64,000 nucleotides of DNA from an uncultured Candidatus Melainabacteria bacterium (GTDB lineage Bacteria > Cyanobacteriota > Vampirovibrionia > Gastranaerophilales > Gastranaerophilaceae): positions 1-64,000 of the forward strand of contig CAKUZI010000006.1 in the NCBI GenBank assembly GCA_934717855.1, read 5' to 3'. The notes below the pieces were generated by a model. That model was given only the letters and a program-made list of their open reading frames with translations. It had not been told where the DNA came from and ran no database searches. Position numbers and translations under genes: made by a program. Of this stretch, positions 8,857-17,271 are shown one piece after another (within the stretch, counting starts at the first letter, position 1; the number at the start of each line of letters is the position of its first letter).

Positions 8857-8885
8857 ATTATAATTGCGAATTGCGTTTTTTTCAA
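8857..8885 (-). promoter_or_regulatory. Promoter of fliI, leaderless spacing
   Basis: Read on the - strand: TTGAAA (8885-8880), 17-nt spacer, TATAAT (8862-8857), then 6 nt to the ATG at 8850. Transcription would start at or next to the start codon. Confidence 0.75.
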
Positions 8886-8897
8886 TTTATTTACAAA

Positions 8898-10025
8898 TTA
8901 ATTAAATTTTTCTTCCATTGTGTTTTTTAATTTGTCTGTAATCTCTCTATAGTCAATGGTTACGGGTGTTGGTTTTGACGTTTTTATAATATTTAAGAAT
9001 ATTTTGGAATTTTTGGGTTTTTTGCCATCAAGAAAATATTTTGAATTTGAAACATCAACTCTTGCCGGCACAATAAGTCCACTCGTTGTAAACTTTTCGC
9101 TACTTTCTTTTGAAGCTAAATAATCGACTAATTTTTGAGCTTCTTGTTTGTGGATTGATGATTTTGAAATTGCCCAGCCGGAGGCGTCTAATTGAACGAT
9201 ACTGCCTTTAGTGCCTTTTGGAAACTGAGCAATGTCCCAGTCGAATTGAGCTTCCTCTCTGAGTTTTGGCACCATCCAACGTCCGGAAATATACATTCCG
9301 ATTTTTTGTTGTAAGAACATTTGAGCCATTGTTGCGCTTGCACTTTCAGATTTTAATGGTGCTACATGATATTTTTTTCTCAAATCTGCGTAAAATTTTA
9401 ACCCGTCTTGAGAGCCTTTTAAATTAATCTCATCGGGTAAAATCCCACCATCATTGCTCATCAGATATGGAAGATAAAATAACGGATCTTCTTCAAAACT
9501 TATTCCAAAGTTTCCGTTATTCGTCAATTTTTGTGCGGTTTTTAAAAAATCTGAATAAGTCCAATTTGGGCTGGGATATTCAATGTTTTTTTTGTCAAAC
9601 AAATCTTTATTGTAAAAAACAACTAAATTGGAAACATCTCTTGGTACGGCATATAATTTCCCTTTCCAAGACAGAGCTTCAAGTGATTGAGAGTAGTAAT
9701 CCGTTTGTTTTATGGTTAATTCTTCCAAAAGATTTGCATTAGCGTAAATAGGTAAATACAAATTATTTATAAAAATCACATCAGGTGCGGTGTTTGAAGC
9801 AAACAAAAGATGTATTTTTTGAAAATAATTTTGTGGAATGTGCATAAAATTAACTTTTATGTTAGGGTTTTCTTTTTCAAAGTCTGTCAAAATCGGTTTC
9901 AGAATGTCAATTTCAGATTTTGAACCCCAACTTGCAAATTCAATTGTTGTTCTGTTGTCTTTTGGAGCGCAACCGCAAAGCAAAATTGAAAACAACAAAA
10001 CAGGTATAAGTTTTTTTATAAACAT
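8898..10025 (-). CDS. ABC transporter sugar-type substrate-binding lipoprotein
   Basis: The 375-residue protein starts with a lipoprotein signal (KKLIPVLLFSILLCGC, Cys at about 19) and continues as a family 1 (MalE-like) solute-binding protein: ITIEFASWG-type first strand, FEKENPNIKVNF, KLYAVPRDVSNLVVFYNKDLF and a C-terminal GWAISKSS segment. It would capture an oligosaccharide at the cell surface or periplasm and deliver it to a permease. No permease or ATPase gene lies nearby. It is 19 nt downstream of the 639-aa gene and probably cotranscribed. AGAGAGAA precedes the start. Confidence 0.9.
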   Translation of the reverse strand: MFIKKLIPVLLFSILLCGCAPKDNRTTIEFASWGSKSEIDILKPILTDFEKENPNIKVNFMHIPQNYFQKIHLLFASNTAPDVIFINNLYLPIYANANLLEELTIKQTDYYSQSLEALSWKGKLYAVPRDVSNLVVFYNKDLFDKKNIEYPSPNWTYSDFLKTAQKLTNNGNFGISFEEDPLFYLPYLMSNDGGILPDEINLKGSQDGLKFYADLRKKYHVAPLKSESASATMAQMFLQQKIGMYISGRWMVPKLREEAQFDWDIAQFPKGTKGSIVQLDASGWAISKSSIHKQEAQKLVDYLASKESSEKFTTSGLIVPARVDVSNSKYFLDGKKPKNSKIFLNIIKTSKPTPVTIDYREITDKLKNTMEEKFN

Positions 10026-10044
10026 TTTCTCTCTTTATTTTTTA

Positions 10045-11964
10045 CTATAATTCAATCAAAACGCCCATTTTTTGGTCAGTAACTTCAACTAACGATTTGA
10101 AATCACCTGCTTTAACCATATAAACATTTGCGTTGTCATGTCTAACTTGGATTGGATTTGTTACGTTTGTGTCAAATTTTTTCAAAACGAACACTTCATC
10201 ATTGACTTTTCCGATTAAAGCTGATTTGCCGTCAAGATTTACAACGTAAAAACCTTTGTTGTTGTCAATATTGTAGCCGGATTTTACGATTAAACCGTTT
10301 AAGTAAGACGATTTTGTTTCGTTTCTCAATTTTGTAATAGGATTTGTTTGAGAAACTTTGTTCGGGGTAGATTTTTCTGTTCTGCCAATTTCAACTTTTG
10401 GCTGAATTACAGGTTGAACGGTAGGTTGTTCTTTGTCTAAAATTGCAAAGTATTCATCAACGGAAGACATTGTGTAGTCAGAATCATTAAATTTTAATCT
10501 GTTTTTATCTACATCTGCAACATCAAGAGTTGCGTCTTTCAATCTTCTTGGGTTTGAGTGCAAAATAGATTCGCCTAATTCAATATTTTTTTGTTCATGA
10601 AGAGGCAATTCGTTTTCATACTTTTTAAATCTGCTTTTAATTTTGTCTCTGCTTGTTGTGTCAAGCGTTGCTCTGTGATTGTCAAAAGCTTTAAATTTAA
10701 TAGATTTTTGAATAGCTTCATCTTCGCTTTCAACAATTTCCGGTTCAATTTCCACACGACGAACATTTGCAACATCGGCAACCATTTTTTCTAAGTCGCT
10801 ACGTTTTTTGTTCAATTTTTTTACAGGTTCAGCAGGTGTTTTTATGAACGTATAATTTCCTTTGTTATTAGCTCGAGGAACCGGTTTGGCAGAAGCGTCC
10901 AAATATCTTTGGTATCTTTCTTGCCATGAAAGATCTTCGTTATCTGCTAAATTGTTATAATTTGTGTCTTCTGTTTCTGAACGATTTTGGGCAAGCTGGT
11001 CTACAAAAGATGTTTGAACTTCTTTTGTAGCAGAAGCAATTGCGCCTAATATTCTTAAAATAAACATTAAGCCGAATAATGATGCAAGAGTTATTCCGAC
11101 AGGTTTAACTGCTTTTTTAGCTTTATGTTTAATTGTTGCAAAAATTGATGCTTTTTCAACTTTTGGCATTTCTTTAATATCTTTAACTTCTTGCGGAGCT
11201 TGATTTTCTGCAAGAGTTTCTGCAGGAGGGACAATATTGTCCAAGCTTTCTTTTGGAACTTGCGTTGTTTGTGCAAGTTTTTCTTGTTTTACTTCATTAA
11301 TCAACTCTGCAAGTTGCGCTTTTCTTGTTTGTCTTGCTTTATCTTCTGTTTGCGGTTTAACTTCTGTTAAAACAATTTTTGGCGCTGTCGATGTTTTTTT
11401 AACCTCTTTGCTTGGAGCTTTTGCTTTTGTTGTTGTCGGTGTAGAAGCTTTATTTACAGTTACTTCTGTTTTTTGAACCTGTTGTTTTTGAGGTTCTTGT
11501 TTTCCTATATTATTTTTAACCGCATTTGCTTGAGCAATAAGAGTTTTATATTCTTTTTGTTCTTCTGTTACAGGTGAACTTTTTTGAGTGTTTGTTTTTA
11601 TATCAAGCGGTTTAGTTGTAATCAACGTAACTTTAGTATAACCGCCATTTGTGTCATTAACGGTTTTTACATCAACGTTTGAAACTAAATCCTTAACGCC
11701 GTTCAAACTAGACGCACTGTAACCAGAGCTTTGAACTTTTGGGATAAGGATTACATATTTGTTGTCAGACTTTTTACGAACCATAACATTGTCGTTATAG
11801 CCGTTTGATGTGAATAATGTAACATTAACGGAATTATTTGAAGAACGTTTCAAATCAAGTTGCGTAAGATTATTCCCGCCACTTGCCAAAGTTCCTGACA
11901 TAGGAGCAGTTGCAAGAGCAAGTAACAATGCTATACCTATTAAACTAGATTTTTTTACTACCAT
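10045..11964 (-). CDS. Uncharacterised secreted/membrane protein with AMIN-like N-terminal region
   Basis: This is a 639-residue protein. An N-terminal signal-like hydrophobic segment (about 8-27) is followed by a beta-rich domain (about 30-120) that has the look of an AMIN domain. A Lys/Thr/Pro/Glu-rich disordered stretch leads to a TM helix at about 291-312 (GITLASLFGLMFILRILGA), then a long charged region and a small C-terminal beta domain (about 555-639). AMIN domains target envelope proteins such as PilQ or amidases to peptidoglycan; I infer only an envelope location here. It probably forms an operon with the downstream binding protein. Function unknown. Confidence 0.7.
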   Translation of the reverse strand: MVVKKSSLIGIALLLALATAPMSGTLASGGNNLTQLDLKRSSNNSVNVTLFTSNGYNDNVMVRKKSDNKYVILIPKVQSSGYSASSLNGVKDLVSNVDVKTVNDTNGGYTKVTLITTKPLDIKTNTQKSSPVTEEQKEYKTLIAQANAVKNNIGKQEPQKQQVQKTEVTVNKASTPTTTKAKAPSKEVKKTSTAPKIVLTEVKPQTEDKARQTRKAQLAELINEVKQEKLAQTTQVPKESLDNIVPPAETLAENQAPQEVKDIKEMPKVEKASIFATIKHKAKKAVKPVGITLASLFGLMFILRILGAIASATKEVQTSFVDQLAQNRSETEDTNYNNLADNEDLSWQERYQRYLDASAKPVPRANNKGNYTFIKTPAEPVKKLNKKRSDLEKMVADVANVRRVEIEPEIVESEDEAIQKSIKFKAFDNHRATLDTTSRDKIKSRFKKYENELPLHEQKNIELGESILHSNPRRLKDATLDVADVDKNRLKFNDSDYTMSSVDEYFAILDKEQPTVQPVIQPKVEIGRTEKSTPNKVSQTNPITKLRNETKSSYLNGLIVKSGYNIDNNKGFYVVNLDGKSALIGKVNDEVFVLKKFDTNVTNPIQVRHDNANVYMVKAGDFKSLVEVTDQKMGVLIEL

Positions 11965-12050
11965 TTTCTACCGTTAAAAAATTTTCCCTTATATTATATA
12001 ATACTTTGAGTTGCAAAAAATTGCCAATTTGTTAAAAATTTATACTTTTA

Positions 12051-12078
12051 TGTTACAATTTCTTTATAAATTGTAACA
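12051..12078. promoter_or_regulatory. Perfect inverted repeat upstream of era
   Basis: TGTTACAATTT (12051-12061) and AAATTGTAACA (12068-12078) form 11-bp arms around a 6-nt centre, 21 nt before the era ATG. It could be an operator or a 5'-UTR hairpin. It overlaps a TTACAAT -10-like box. Confidence 0.5.
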
Positions 12079-12098
12079 TAAAAACAGGAATAAATTAT

Positions 12099-12986
12099 AT
12101 GAAAAGTGGATTTACGGCAATTATTGGGCGTCCGAATGTGGGCAAGTCAACTCTTTTAAACCAAATTCTCGGACAAAAAATTGTAATTGCTACAGATAAA
12201 GCTCAAACTACACGAAAAAGAATTAAAGGAATTTACACAACGGAAAAAGGTCAAATAGTATTTATAGACACTCCCGGAGTGCATAAGCCTTTGAATAAAT
12301 TGGGTGAATTTTTGCTTGAAGAATCTAAAATGGCTGTGCCGGATGCTGATTTAATTTTATTTTTGGTTGACGGTTCAGAGCCGGCCGGAAAGGGCGATAA
12401 GTGGATTGCTCAAAATATTTTGCAAACTCAAATTCCTGTTGTTATTGTGATGAATAAGGTTGACAAATTAAAGAAAATGGCTAAGGTTGAAGAAAATTTG
12501 TTAACTTATAAACTTCTTTTTGAAAAGAATTATCCGATTGTAAGAATTTCTGCAAAAACAGGACGAAATATAGATACTTTGATAAAAAATATTTATAAAT
12601 ATCTTCCGGATGGCGATTTGTTGTATCCGGAGGATGTTGTGACGGAAGAAACAATGAGAGATGTTACAGAAGAAGTAATCAGGGAAAAAATATTGCTGAA
12701 TACGTCTGATGAAATTCCGCATTCTGTTGCTGTAAAGATTGAAAGTTACACAGAAAGTGACGAAATAGACAGAATATATGCGACAATTTACTGTGAAACA
12801 AAGAGCCAAAAAGGGATTTTGATTGGTAAAGGTGGAAATCTGCTTAAAAAAATCGGGACAGAAGCTCGTTTAGAATTAGAAAAAATTGTCGAGAAAAAAG
12901 TGTTTTTGGGGCTGGAAGTTAAAATTGACAAAGATTGGCGCAAAAAGCAAAGTTCTTTGAAAAACTTCGGTTACGAAAATGAATAG
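12099..12986 (+). CDS. era: GTPase Era
   Basis: Era is an essential GTPase that binds 16S rRNA near the anti-Shine-Dalgarno during small-subunit assembly. The 295-residue product has G1 GRPNVGKST (residues 8-16), the switch I region, G3 DTPG, G4 NKVD and G5 SAKTG, then a C-terminal type II KH domain with the GKGGNLLKKIGTEAR loop. ACAGGAAT precedes the ATG. It stands alone rather than with rnc or recO. Confidence 0.97.
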   Translation: MKSGFTAIIGRPNVGKSTLLNQILGQKIVIATDKAQTTRKRIKGIYTTEKGQIVFIDTPGVHKPLNKLGEFLLEESKMAVPDADLILFLVDGSEPAGKGDKWIAQNILQTQIPVVIVMNKVDKLKKMAKVEENLLTYKLLFEKNYPIVRISAKTGRNIDTLIKNIYKYLPDGDLLYPEDVVTEETMRDVTEEVIREKILLNTSDEIPHSVAVKIESYTESDEIDRIYATIYCETKSQKGILIGKGGNLLKKIGTEARLELEKIVEKKVFLGLEVKIDKDWRKKQSSLKNFGYENE

Positions 12987-12990
12987 TTAA

Positions 12991-13022
12991 AGCAGGTGGA
13001 TGTACTTACGTAGTCACACCTG
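12991..13022 (+). terminator. Hairpin downstream of era
   Basis: Arms GCAGGTG and CACCTGC enclose an 18-nt loop just after the era stop. There is no clean T-run, so terminator function is tentative. The rest of the 240-bp gap shows nothing recognisable before the next terminator. Confidence 0.4.
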
Positions 13023-13181
13023 CTCAGTGATTTTGTTAATATACGAATCTGTTATTCTACGGTATCTTTTTCTTTATGGAAAGTTGCCCCCCATTAAACT
13101 TGTAATATCATAAGGTTTAGTATCTTTTTTACCATCATTATTATTTGGTGTTTTTTGTAGTGTTGAATCAATATACCCAAA

Positions 13182-13204
13182 AGGCGAGGATTAAATCCTC
13201 GCCT
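13182..13204 (-). terminator. Intrinsic terminator of the 174-aa gene
   Basis: A 10-bp perfect stem (13182-13191 with 13195-13204), GC-rich, is followed on the - strand by TTTTGGG, 23 bp beyond the stop codon. Confidence 0.7.
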
Positions 13205-13226
13205 CAAAACATATATAATAATAAAA

Positions 13227-13751
13227 TTATTTTTTATACCTATCTTCTGCCATAAAGCCTTGTCCAACATCTGTTTTTTTGATACTTTCCGTAGTTACAG
13301 AGCCAAAACCATCATTAGTTACTTTTTCATATTGCACTGTTCCAATATCATTTTTATCTAATTTTGCTCTATTGTGCATTGATATCCATTTTGTTCCGTC
13401 TTTTTGGCTATCTTTAAAAACAACAGTATCAGCTTTAGCACTATCATTTGCCAAATCTACAAAACAACAATTGCAACCGTTAAGGACAATATGATCAGCA
13501 CCCTTTGAACCTGATATTTTAGCATTTGAAATTCTTGTAAAAACAGAACGATTTTCACCCCCGATTTTACCACCAACTACTTTAGCATCATTCTTTTTTG
13601 CTTGTTGAGGATATTCAATAGTTGTCCCATTCTTAAATGAAACAATAAATGATTTTTTACCATTATTTTCAACTTCTTTTGAGGACTTAATCGCATTTGA
13701 ATTAAATTCTACTCCTCCAATGTTAATTTTTTGAACTAAATCTTTTGTCAT
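13227..13751 (-). CDS. Uncharacterised 174-aa protein, paralogue of the 26565 gene
   Basis: The product has no signal peptide or TM segment. Its middle (about residues 35-115) shares a pattern with the protein at 26565-27029: a GTTIEYPQQ/GTKIEFSDQ strand, an ISNAKISGSKGADHI/FSNFGSGKVSGTPNKDY block and a D-rich DLANDSAKADTVV/VADGDNADTMKV block. The spacing suggests a repeated beta-strand (possibly beta-helix) fold. A CNCC cysteine cluster is peculiar to this copy. AAGGAGA lies 8 nt before the ATG. Function unknown. Confidence 0.7.
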   Translation of the reverse strand: MTKDLVQKINIGGVEFNSNAIKSSKEVENNGKKSFIVSFKNGTTIEYPQQAKKNDAKVVGGKIGGENRSVFTRISNAKISGSKGADHIVLNGCNCCFVDLANDSAKADTVVFKDSQKDGTKWISMHNRAKLDKNDIGTVQYEKVTNDGFGSVTTESIKKTDVGQGFMAEDRYKK

Positions 13752-14025
13752 ACTTCGATCTCCTTAATATCTTGTAGTAAATTTTTCGCAATTGCATATC
13801 TTACTCTTATATAAAAATATTTCGTTTCTTAAAATTGCGCAAATAAGAGATTAAATATCATATATTTTTTATATCCTATATATATCAAGGTTTTGAGTGC
13901 TTTACATTTGTTAATAAACTCGGTTTTAAACTAGATGTTTAATTTCTACGTTCTAGAAATATTCTCAATTTAAGCTCATTTTGATAGACTAAGTTATCTT
14001 TTAAAATTAATTTGAGGTTAAAGTT

Positions 14026-14349
14026 GTGGAAATAAAGAAACAGTTAGGTGCAAAAATAAAAAGACTTAGACAAAAGAGAGGTCTCACCCAAGAACAATTC
14101 GCAGAGAGAATAGATATTGCAACTAGAACTCTTAGTGGAATAGAGACAGGTGAGAACTTTTTGACCGCAGATACATTGGAGAAAATCATTGATGTTCTAA
14201 ATGTTTCCAGCGCAGATTTGTTCGCATTTGATCATATCAAACCTCAAGAAGAATTGGTTAATGAAATAATCTCTGATGTGCAAAAACTTAAAGATAAAGA
14301 AAAAATTGAAACAATTTACAAACTTATAAAAGCTACAATTAATGATTAG
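14026..14349 (+). CDS. Xre-family helix-turn-helix regulator
   Basis: The 107-residue protein has a Cro/CI-type HTH at about residues 7-61 (IKRLRQKRGLTQEQFAERI, then TRTLSGIETGENF) and a short C-terminal helical tail. The start is GTG, set by TTGAGG 8 nt upstream. It overlaps the convergent 159-aa gene by 4 bp at the stop codons. No clear operator was seen in the 274-bp upstream gap, which is AT-rich and otherwise empty. Confidence 0.85.
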   Translation: MEIKKQLGAKIKRLRQKRGLTQEQFAERIDIATRTLSGIETGENFLTADTLEKIIDVLNVSSADLFAFDHIKPQEELVNEIISDVQKLKDKEKIETIYKLIKATIND

Positions 14350-14825
14350 TCGCTATATTTACTGATTTCAATAAAATAGTTTTCCAGTGCCAAGTAACCT
14401 TTGTAAATTTCGTTTGAAATGCTTGCATAGCTGGTAGCAACTATATATTTTAATTCTTTTGTTCTGATTTCTAAAATTGCATCAGAGTCTTTTCTTAAAT
14501 TTTCGTCCGGAGACATAGACCATCTTTGCAATAGAGACAATTCTTCGTACATTTGTTTTACGGTTGTATATTCAAGGGTGTTAAAATCGTATTTAGCCAA
14601 AAGAGATTTTTCAACATTAGTAATCCTTGACATAACAGCTTGAAATTTGAAAACTTTTTTTATGATTACATAGTTATCAGCGATTTTTCTGTGAAAATAA
14701 GGAATTGTGTTTTTTGCCAATAATGCAGCATATGATCGAGACGTAAAAACCTCTTCATTACTTGAAAAAGCACTCCTTGATGTTAAGTCAAAATTTGATT
14801 TTTTTTCTATTAAATCTTCCGGCAT
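14346..14825 (-). CDS. Uncharacterised 159-aa helical protein
   Basis: I do not recognise this protein. It is predicted to be almost entirely alpha-helical, with aromatic-rich helices (IPYFHRKIADNYVIIKKVFKF and IYKGYLALENYFIEI are representative), no signal peptide and no TM segment. AGGGGG lies about 7 nt before the ATG. It overlaps the Xre gene tail-to-tail. Confidence 0.65.
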   Translation of the reverse strand: MPEDLIEKKSNFDLTSRSAFSSNEEVFTSRSYAALLAKNTIPYFHRKIADNYVIIKKVFKFQAVMSRITNVEKSLLAKYDFNTLEYTTVKQMYEELSLLQRWSMSPDENLRKDSDAILEIRTKELKYIVATSYASISNEIYKGYLALENYFIEISKYSD

Positions 14826-14967
14826 TTCTACCCCCTAATATGTTAATTCTATTAAAAGCGAAATTTATTGTCATGTGATTTTGTCAAACATTTTACATGA
14901 ATTAACATTCTTGTTAAATAATTTTTTGAAATAATATATAAAAGCAGTGTGTAATGACATAAATTAA

Positions 14968-14995
14968 AGAGCGCTATTTTTATAAATAGCGCTCT
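14968..14995 (-). terminator. Intrinsic terminator of speD
   Basis: A 12-bp perfect stem (14968-14979 with 14984-14995) is followed on the - strand by TTTAATTT. Confidence 0.8.
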
Positions 14996-15024
14996 AAAAA
15001 TATTTATTTTAACAAATTACGCTC

Positions 15025-15477
15025 TTAATCAGCGAATTGTTGCATAATTTCAAAAGGTTTTTCTGCAACTTTAAGTGTTTCTTCGTCAATAATTCCTCTT
15101 TTTAATTCAGAGAAAGTTGCTTTTTTAGAATTAAATTTCTTTTTCAAGAATTCATAAGAAACTTTTGGGTCGCACTTGTCGCCACAAGTAAATAAATCAA
15201 CTGCTGCATAACCTAATTCAGGCCAAGTATGGATTGCAAGATGACTTTCTGAAATAATTACAACGCCTGAAACGCCGTATGGGTTAAACATGTGGAAACA
15301 TTTTTGAACAACAGTAGCACCACATTCAAGGGCGGCATCCACCATGTATTTTTCTACTTTATCTAAACTGTTTAATGTGTTTGGATCACATTCAAAAAAT
15401 TCTGCTAAAACGTGTTGTCCTAAGTGGATTTCTTTTTTACCGTTCTTAAATGCTGTAAATGGTGATGTTACTGCCAA
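15025..15477 (-). CDS. speD: S-adenosylmethionine decarboxylase proenzyme
   Basis: Makes decarboxylated SAM, the aminopropyl donor for spermidine. The 150-residue class Ib-type proenzyme cleaves itself at Glu77-Ser78 (in SESHLAIHTWPE) to give the pyruvoyl group; the processing/catalytic residues His83 and Cys98 have the spacing seen in the Thermotoga enzyme. The start is TTG at 15477, 8 nt after GGAGG. The ATG at 15482 is out of frame and reads only four codons before TAA. No spermidine synthase gene is adjacent. A dedicated terminator follows. Confidence 0.93.
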   Translation of the reverse strand: MAVTSPFTAFKNGKKEIHLGQHVLAEFFECDPNTLNSLDKVEKYMVDAALECGATVVQKCFHMFNPYGVSGVVIISESHLAIHTWPELGYAAVDLFTCGDKCDPKVSYEFLKKKFNSKKATFSELKRGIIDEETLKVAEKPFEIMQQFAD

Positions 15478-15485
15478 TTCATGTG

Positions 15486-15490
15486 CCTCC
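15486..15490 (-). promoter_or_regulatory. Ribosome binding site deciding the speD TTG start
   Basis: GGAGG (15490-15486 on the - strand) is 8 nt from the in-frame TTG and only 3 nt from an out-of-frame ATG that opens a four-codon ORF ending in TAA across the speD start. Confidence 0.7.
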
Positions 15491-15716
15491 TATAAATGTA
15501 TACTTATCTTCTACAAATTTGCTTGCGCAATTAACATAATACAATAAAAATCCGAAAATTTGTAAATTTTACACTTTTTCTTGAATTATTTACAAATCTT
15601 TTCATAACAATATACCCAAAATAACATTATATTGTATTATTCCACCGGATAATTTTAATTAATATTTTTTAACAAAAATGGTTGTATTTTATTTGTTTTA
15701 TTTATAGAATTCAGAT

Positions 15717-16412
15717 ATGAATAAAATTTTGGTAATTGATGACGATTTAGCAATAAACGAACTTATAAAAGTTAACCTTGAACTTTGCGGATATAAAGTT
15801 GTTCAGGCGTATGACGGAGTTAAAGGATTTGCTTTATGCAAGCAGGAAGTTCCTGCACTTGTGGTTTTGGATGTTATGATGCCTGATGTTGATGGGTTTA
15901 CTGTTGCACAGCGAATTAGAAAAAACGAGGAAACAAAGGATATTCCGATTTTGATGTTGACAGCTTTGTCACAGATTAATGACAAAGTAAAAGGTTTTAA
16001 TATCGGTGTGGATGATTATCTTGTGAAACCTTTTGAGATGGAAGAATTGCAAGTTAGGGTTAGAGCTTTGTTGAAAAGAACTCGCCAAATTCCTGAAAGT
16101 GCTTCAACAAGAGAACTTTTGACACTTGGTGAAATTACTTTACTTCCGGAACTTTATAGTGTAAAAATCGGGGAAAAACAGGCAAAATTAACACCAATTG
16201 AGTTTGAAATATTCAATTTGTTGTTCCAAAATCATGGAAATATGGTTTCTTCAGCTCAGCTTTTGAAAGATATTTGGGGCTATTCACCTGATGACGATAT
16301 TGAAACAATTCGAGTTCATATTAGGCATTTGAGAAGTAAAATTGACAAAATAGCTGACGGTAAAAAATATATAGAAACAATTTACGGTGGCGGTTATAAA
16401 TTAAACGTTTAG
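15717..16412 (+). CDS. OmpR/PhoB-family response regulator
   Basis: A 231-residue two-domain regulator. The receiver domain (1-120) has the acidic pocket D8-D9, phospho-acceptor D52 (VLDVMMPD), a conserved Thr (LMLTAL) and Lys (LVKPF). The C-terminal winged helix (about 135-230) has the TPIEFEIFNLL and VHIRHLRSKI signatures and ends with the typical YGGGYKL. There is no adjacent histidine kinase, so it is an orphan here. There is no Shine-Dalgarno before the ATG; TATAGA lies 8 nt upstream, suggesting a very short leader. Confidence 0.93.
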   Translation: MNKILVIDDDLAINELIKVNLELCGYKVVQAYDGVKGFALCKQEVPALVVLDVMMPDVDGFTVAQRIRKNEETKDIPILMLTALSQINDKVKGFNIGVDDYLVKPFEMEELQVRVRALLKRTRQIPESASTRELLTLGEITLLPELYSVKIGEKQAKLTPIEFEIFNLLFQNHGNMVSSAQLLKDIWGYSPDDDIETIRVHIRHLRSKIDKIADGKKYIETIYGGGYKLNV

Positions 16413-16443
16413 TCGTAGATTAGAAAATGTTTATATATACAAA

Positions 16444-16480
16444 AACGGCTTTCGAATTAGAAAGCCGTTCAAATTTTTTA
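16444..16480. terminator. Intrinsic terminator after the response regulator
   Basis: A 10-bp stem (16444-16453 with 16460-16469) has a GAATTA loop and a T-rich run. The A-run on the other side may also serve the convergent 165-aa gene. Confidence 0.85.
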
Positions 16481-16504
16481 TTTAAGTTTTTCTGAAAACT
16501 TTTT

Positions 16505-17002
16505 CTATAAGCCCAAGATATACCTGTTGCTTATGGAAATCATATTCATTGTATTGAAAATATTCTGTTGTGTCGATTGTATCGTCTCTGCTCTTCCGGA
16601 AATGCTTGCCAGTTGCGCCTGATAACTCTGTGCTGTAGATGCTTTTGATTTGTCTCCGGAATTCAACATAACTTGAAGTTCCTTTGAAATATTATCAATA
16701 ATGTCATCCAGCGAATCTTTAGAAGATACTGTTACGCCAACTTGTCTTGCAAGGTTTTTAGCTTCCGTCAAAAGCTCTTGTTCAGATGAATTTCCTCCTT
16801 GTTGTTGCTGTCCTGCGTTGTTTTGTCGTTTCGCAGCCTCCACCTGCGCTATAAGTGTCTGTGCCTGTGCTTCGGATGTAACAGATGTCGCATCTATTCC
16901 CAAAGCCTCTAATTTTAATTTTGTTGAAGAACTTAATTCTTCTTGTTTATATGTCGATACTCCGGCAGATTGAATACTGCTCATATTAGTTATCGATGTC
17001 AT
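16505..17002 (-). CDS. Uncharacterised Ser/Gln-rich 165-aa protein
   Basis: Not recognised. The product is polar and Gln/Ser/Ala-rich with helical stretches (SSSTKLKLEALGIDATSV, then EAQAQTLIAQVEAAKRQ), a low-complexity GQQQQGG linker and a C-terminal helix ending in a hydrophobic NTMNMISISNRYILGL-like tail, somewhat like small secretion-system rod or needle-associated proteins. That likeness is weak. AAAGGAT is 8 nt before the ATG at 17002 but only 2 nt before the one at 17008, so the shorter start is chosen. Confidence 0.6.
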   Translation of the reverse strand: MTSITNMSSIQSAGVSTYKQEELSSSTKLKLEALGIDATSVTSEAQAQTLIAQVEAAKRQNNAGQQQQGGNSSEQELLTEAKNLARQVGVTVSSKDSLDDIIDNISKELQVMLNSGDKSKASTAQSYQAQLASISGRAETIQSTQQNIFNTMNMISISNRYILGL

Positions 17003-17195
17003 ACTCATATCCTTTATTTTTTATACTCTTCTTTCTACTCCTTTTTTTAATGTTTTTCCCTCGATTGTCAATGTTTTTCTGACAAATTTTATAACGGATG
17101 TTTTTGAAGAAAACTTTAATGTTTTATGAGTATTTTTTACAAATCTTAAAGTTTTTGAAATGTTAAAAGAGGGAGCTAAAAACGCGCAAAAAAAA

Positions 17196-17216
17196 GAGGC
17201 ACGGGGGGCGTGCCTC
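17196..17216 (-). terminator. Intrinsic terminator of yggS-sepF
   Basis: GAGGCACG/CGTGCCTC form an 8-bp stem around a G5 loop (C5 on the transcript). Eight T residues follow on the - strand. Confidence 0.88.
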
Positions 17217-17271
17217 AATTCAACTATCTCTCTCTTTCTCATATTATGAGACTCATTGTGAGTATGAAAAG

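Noticed and set aside
15480..15482. ATG as the speD start
   Set aside because: It is out of frame with the speD sequence and meets a stop after four codons; the TTG at 15477 has correct spacing.
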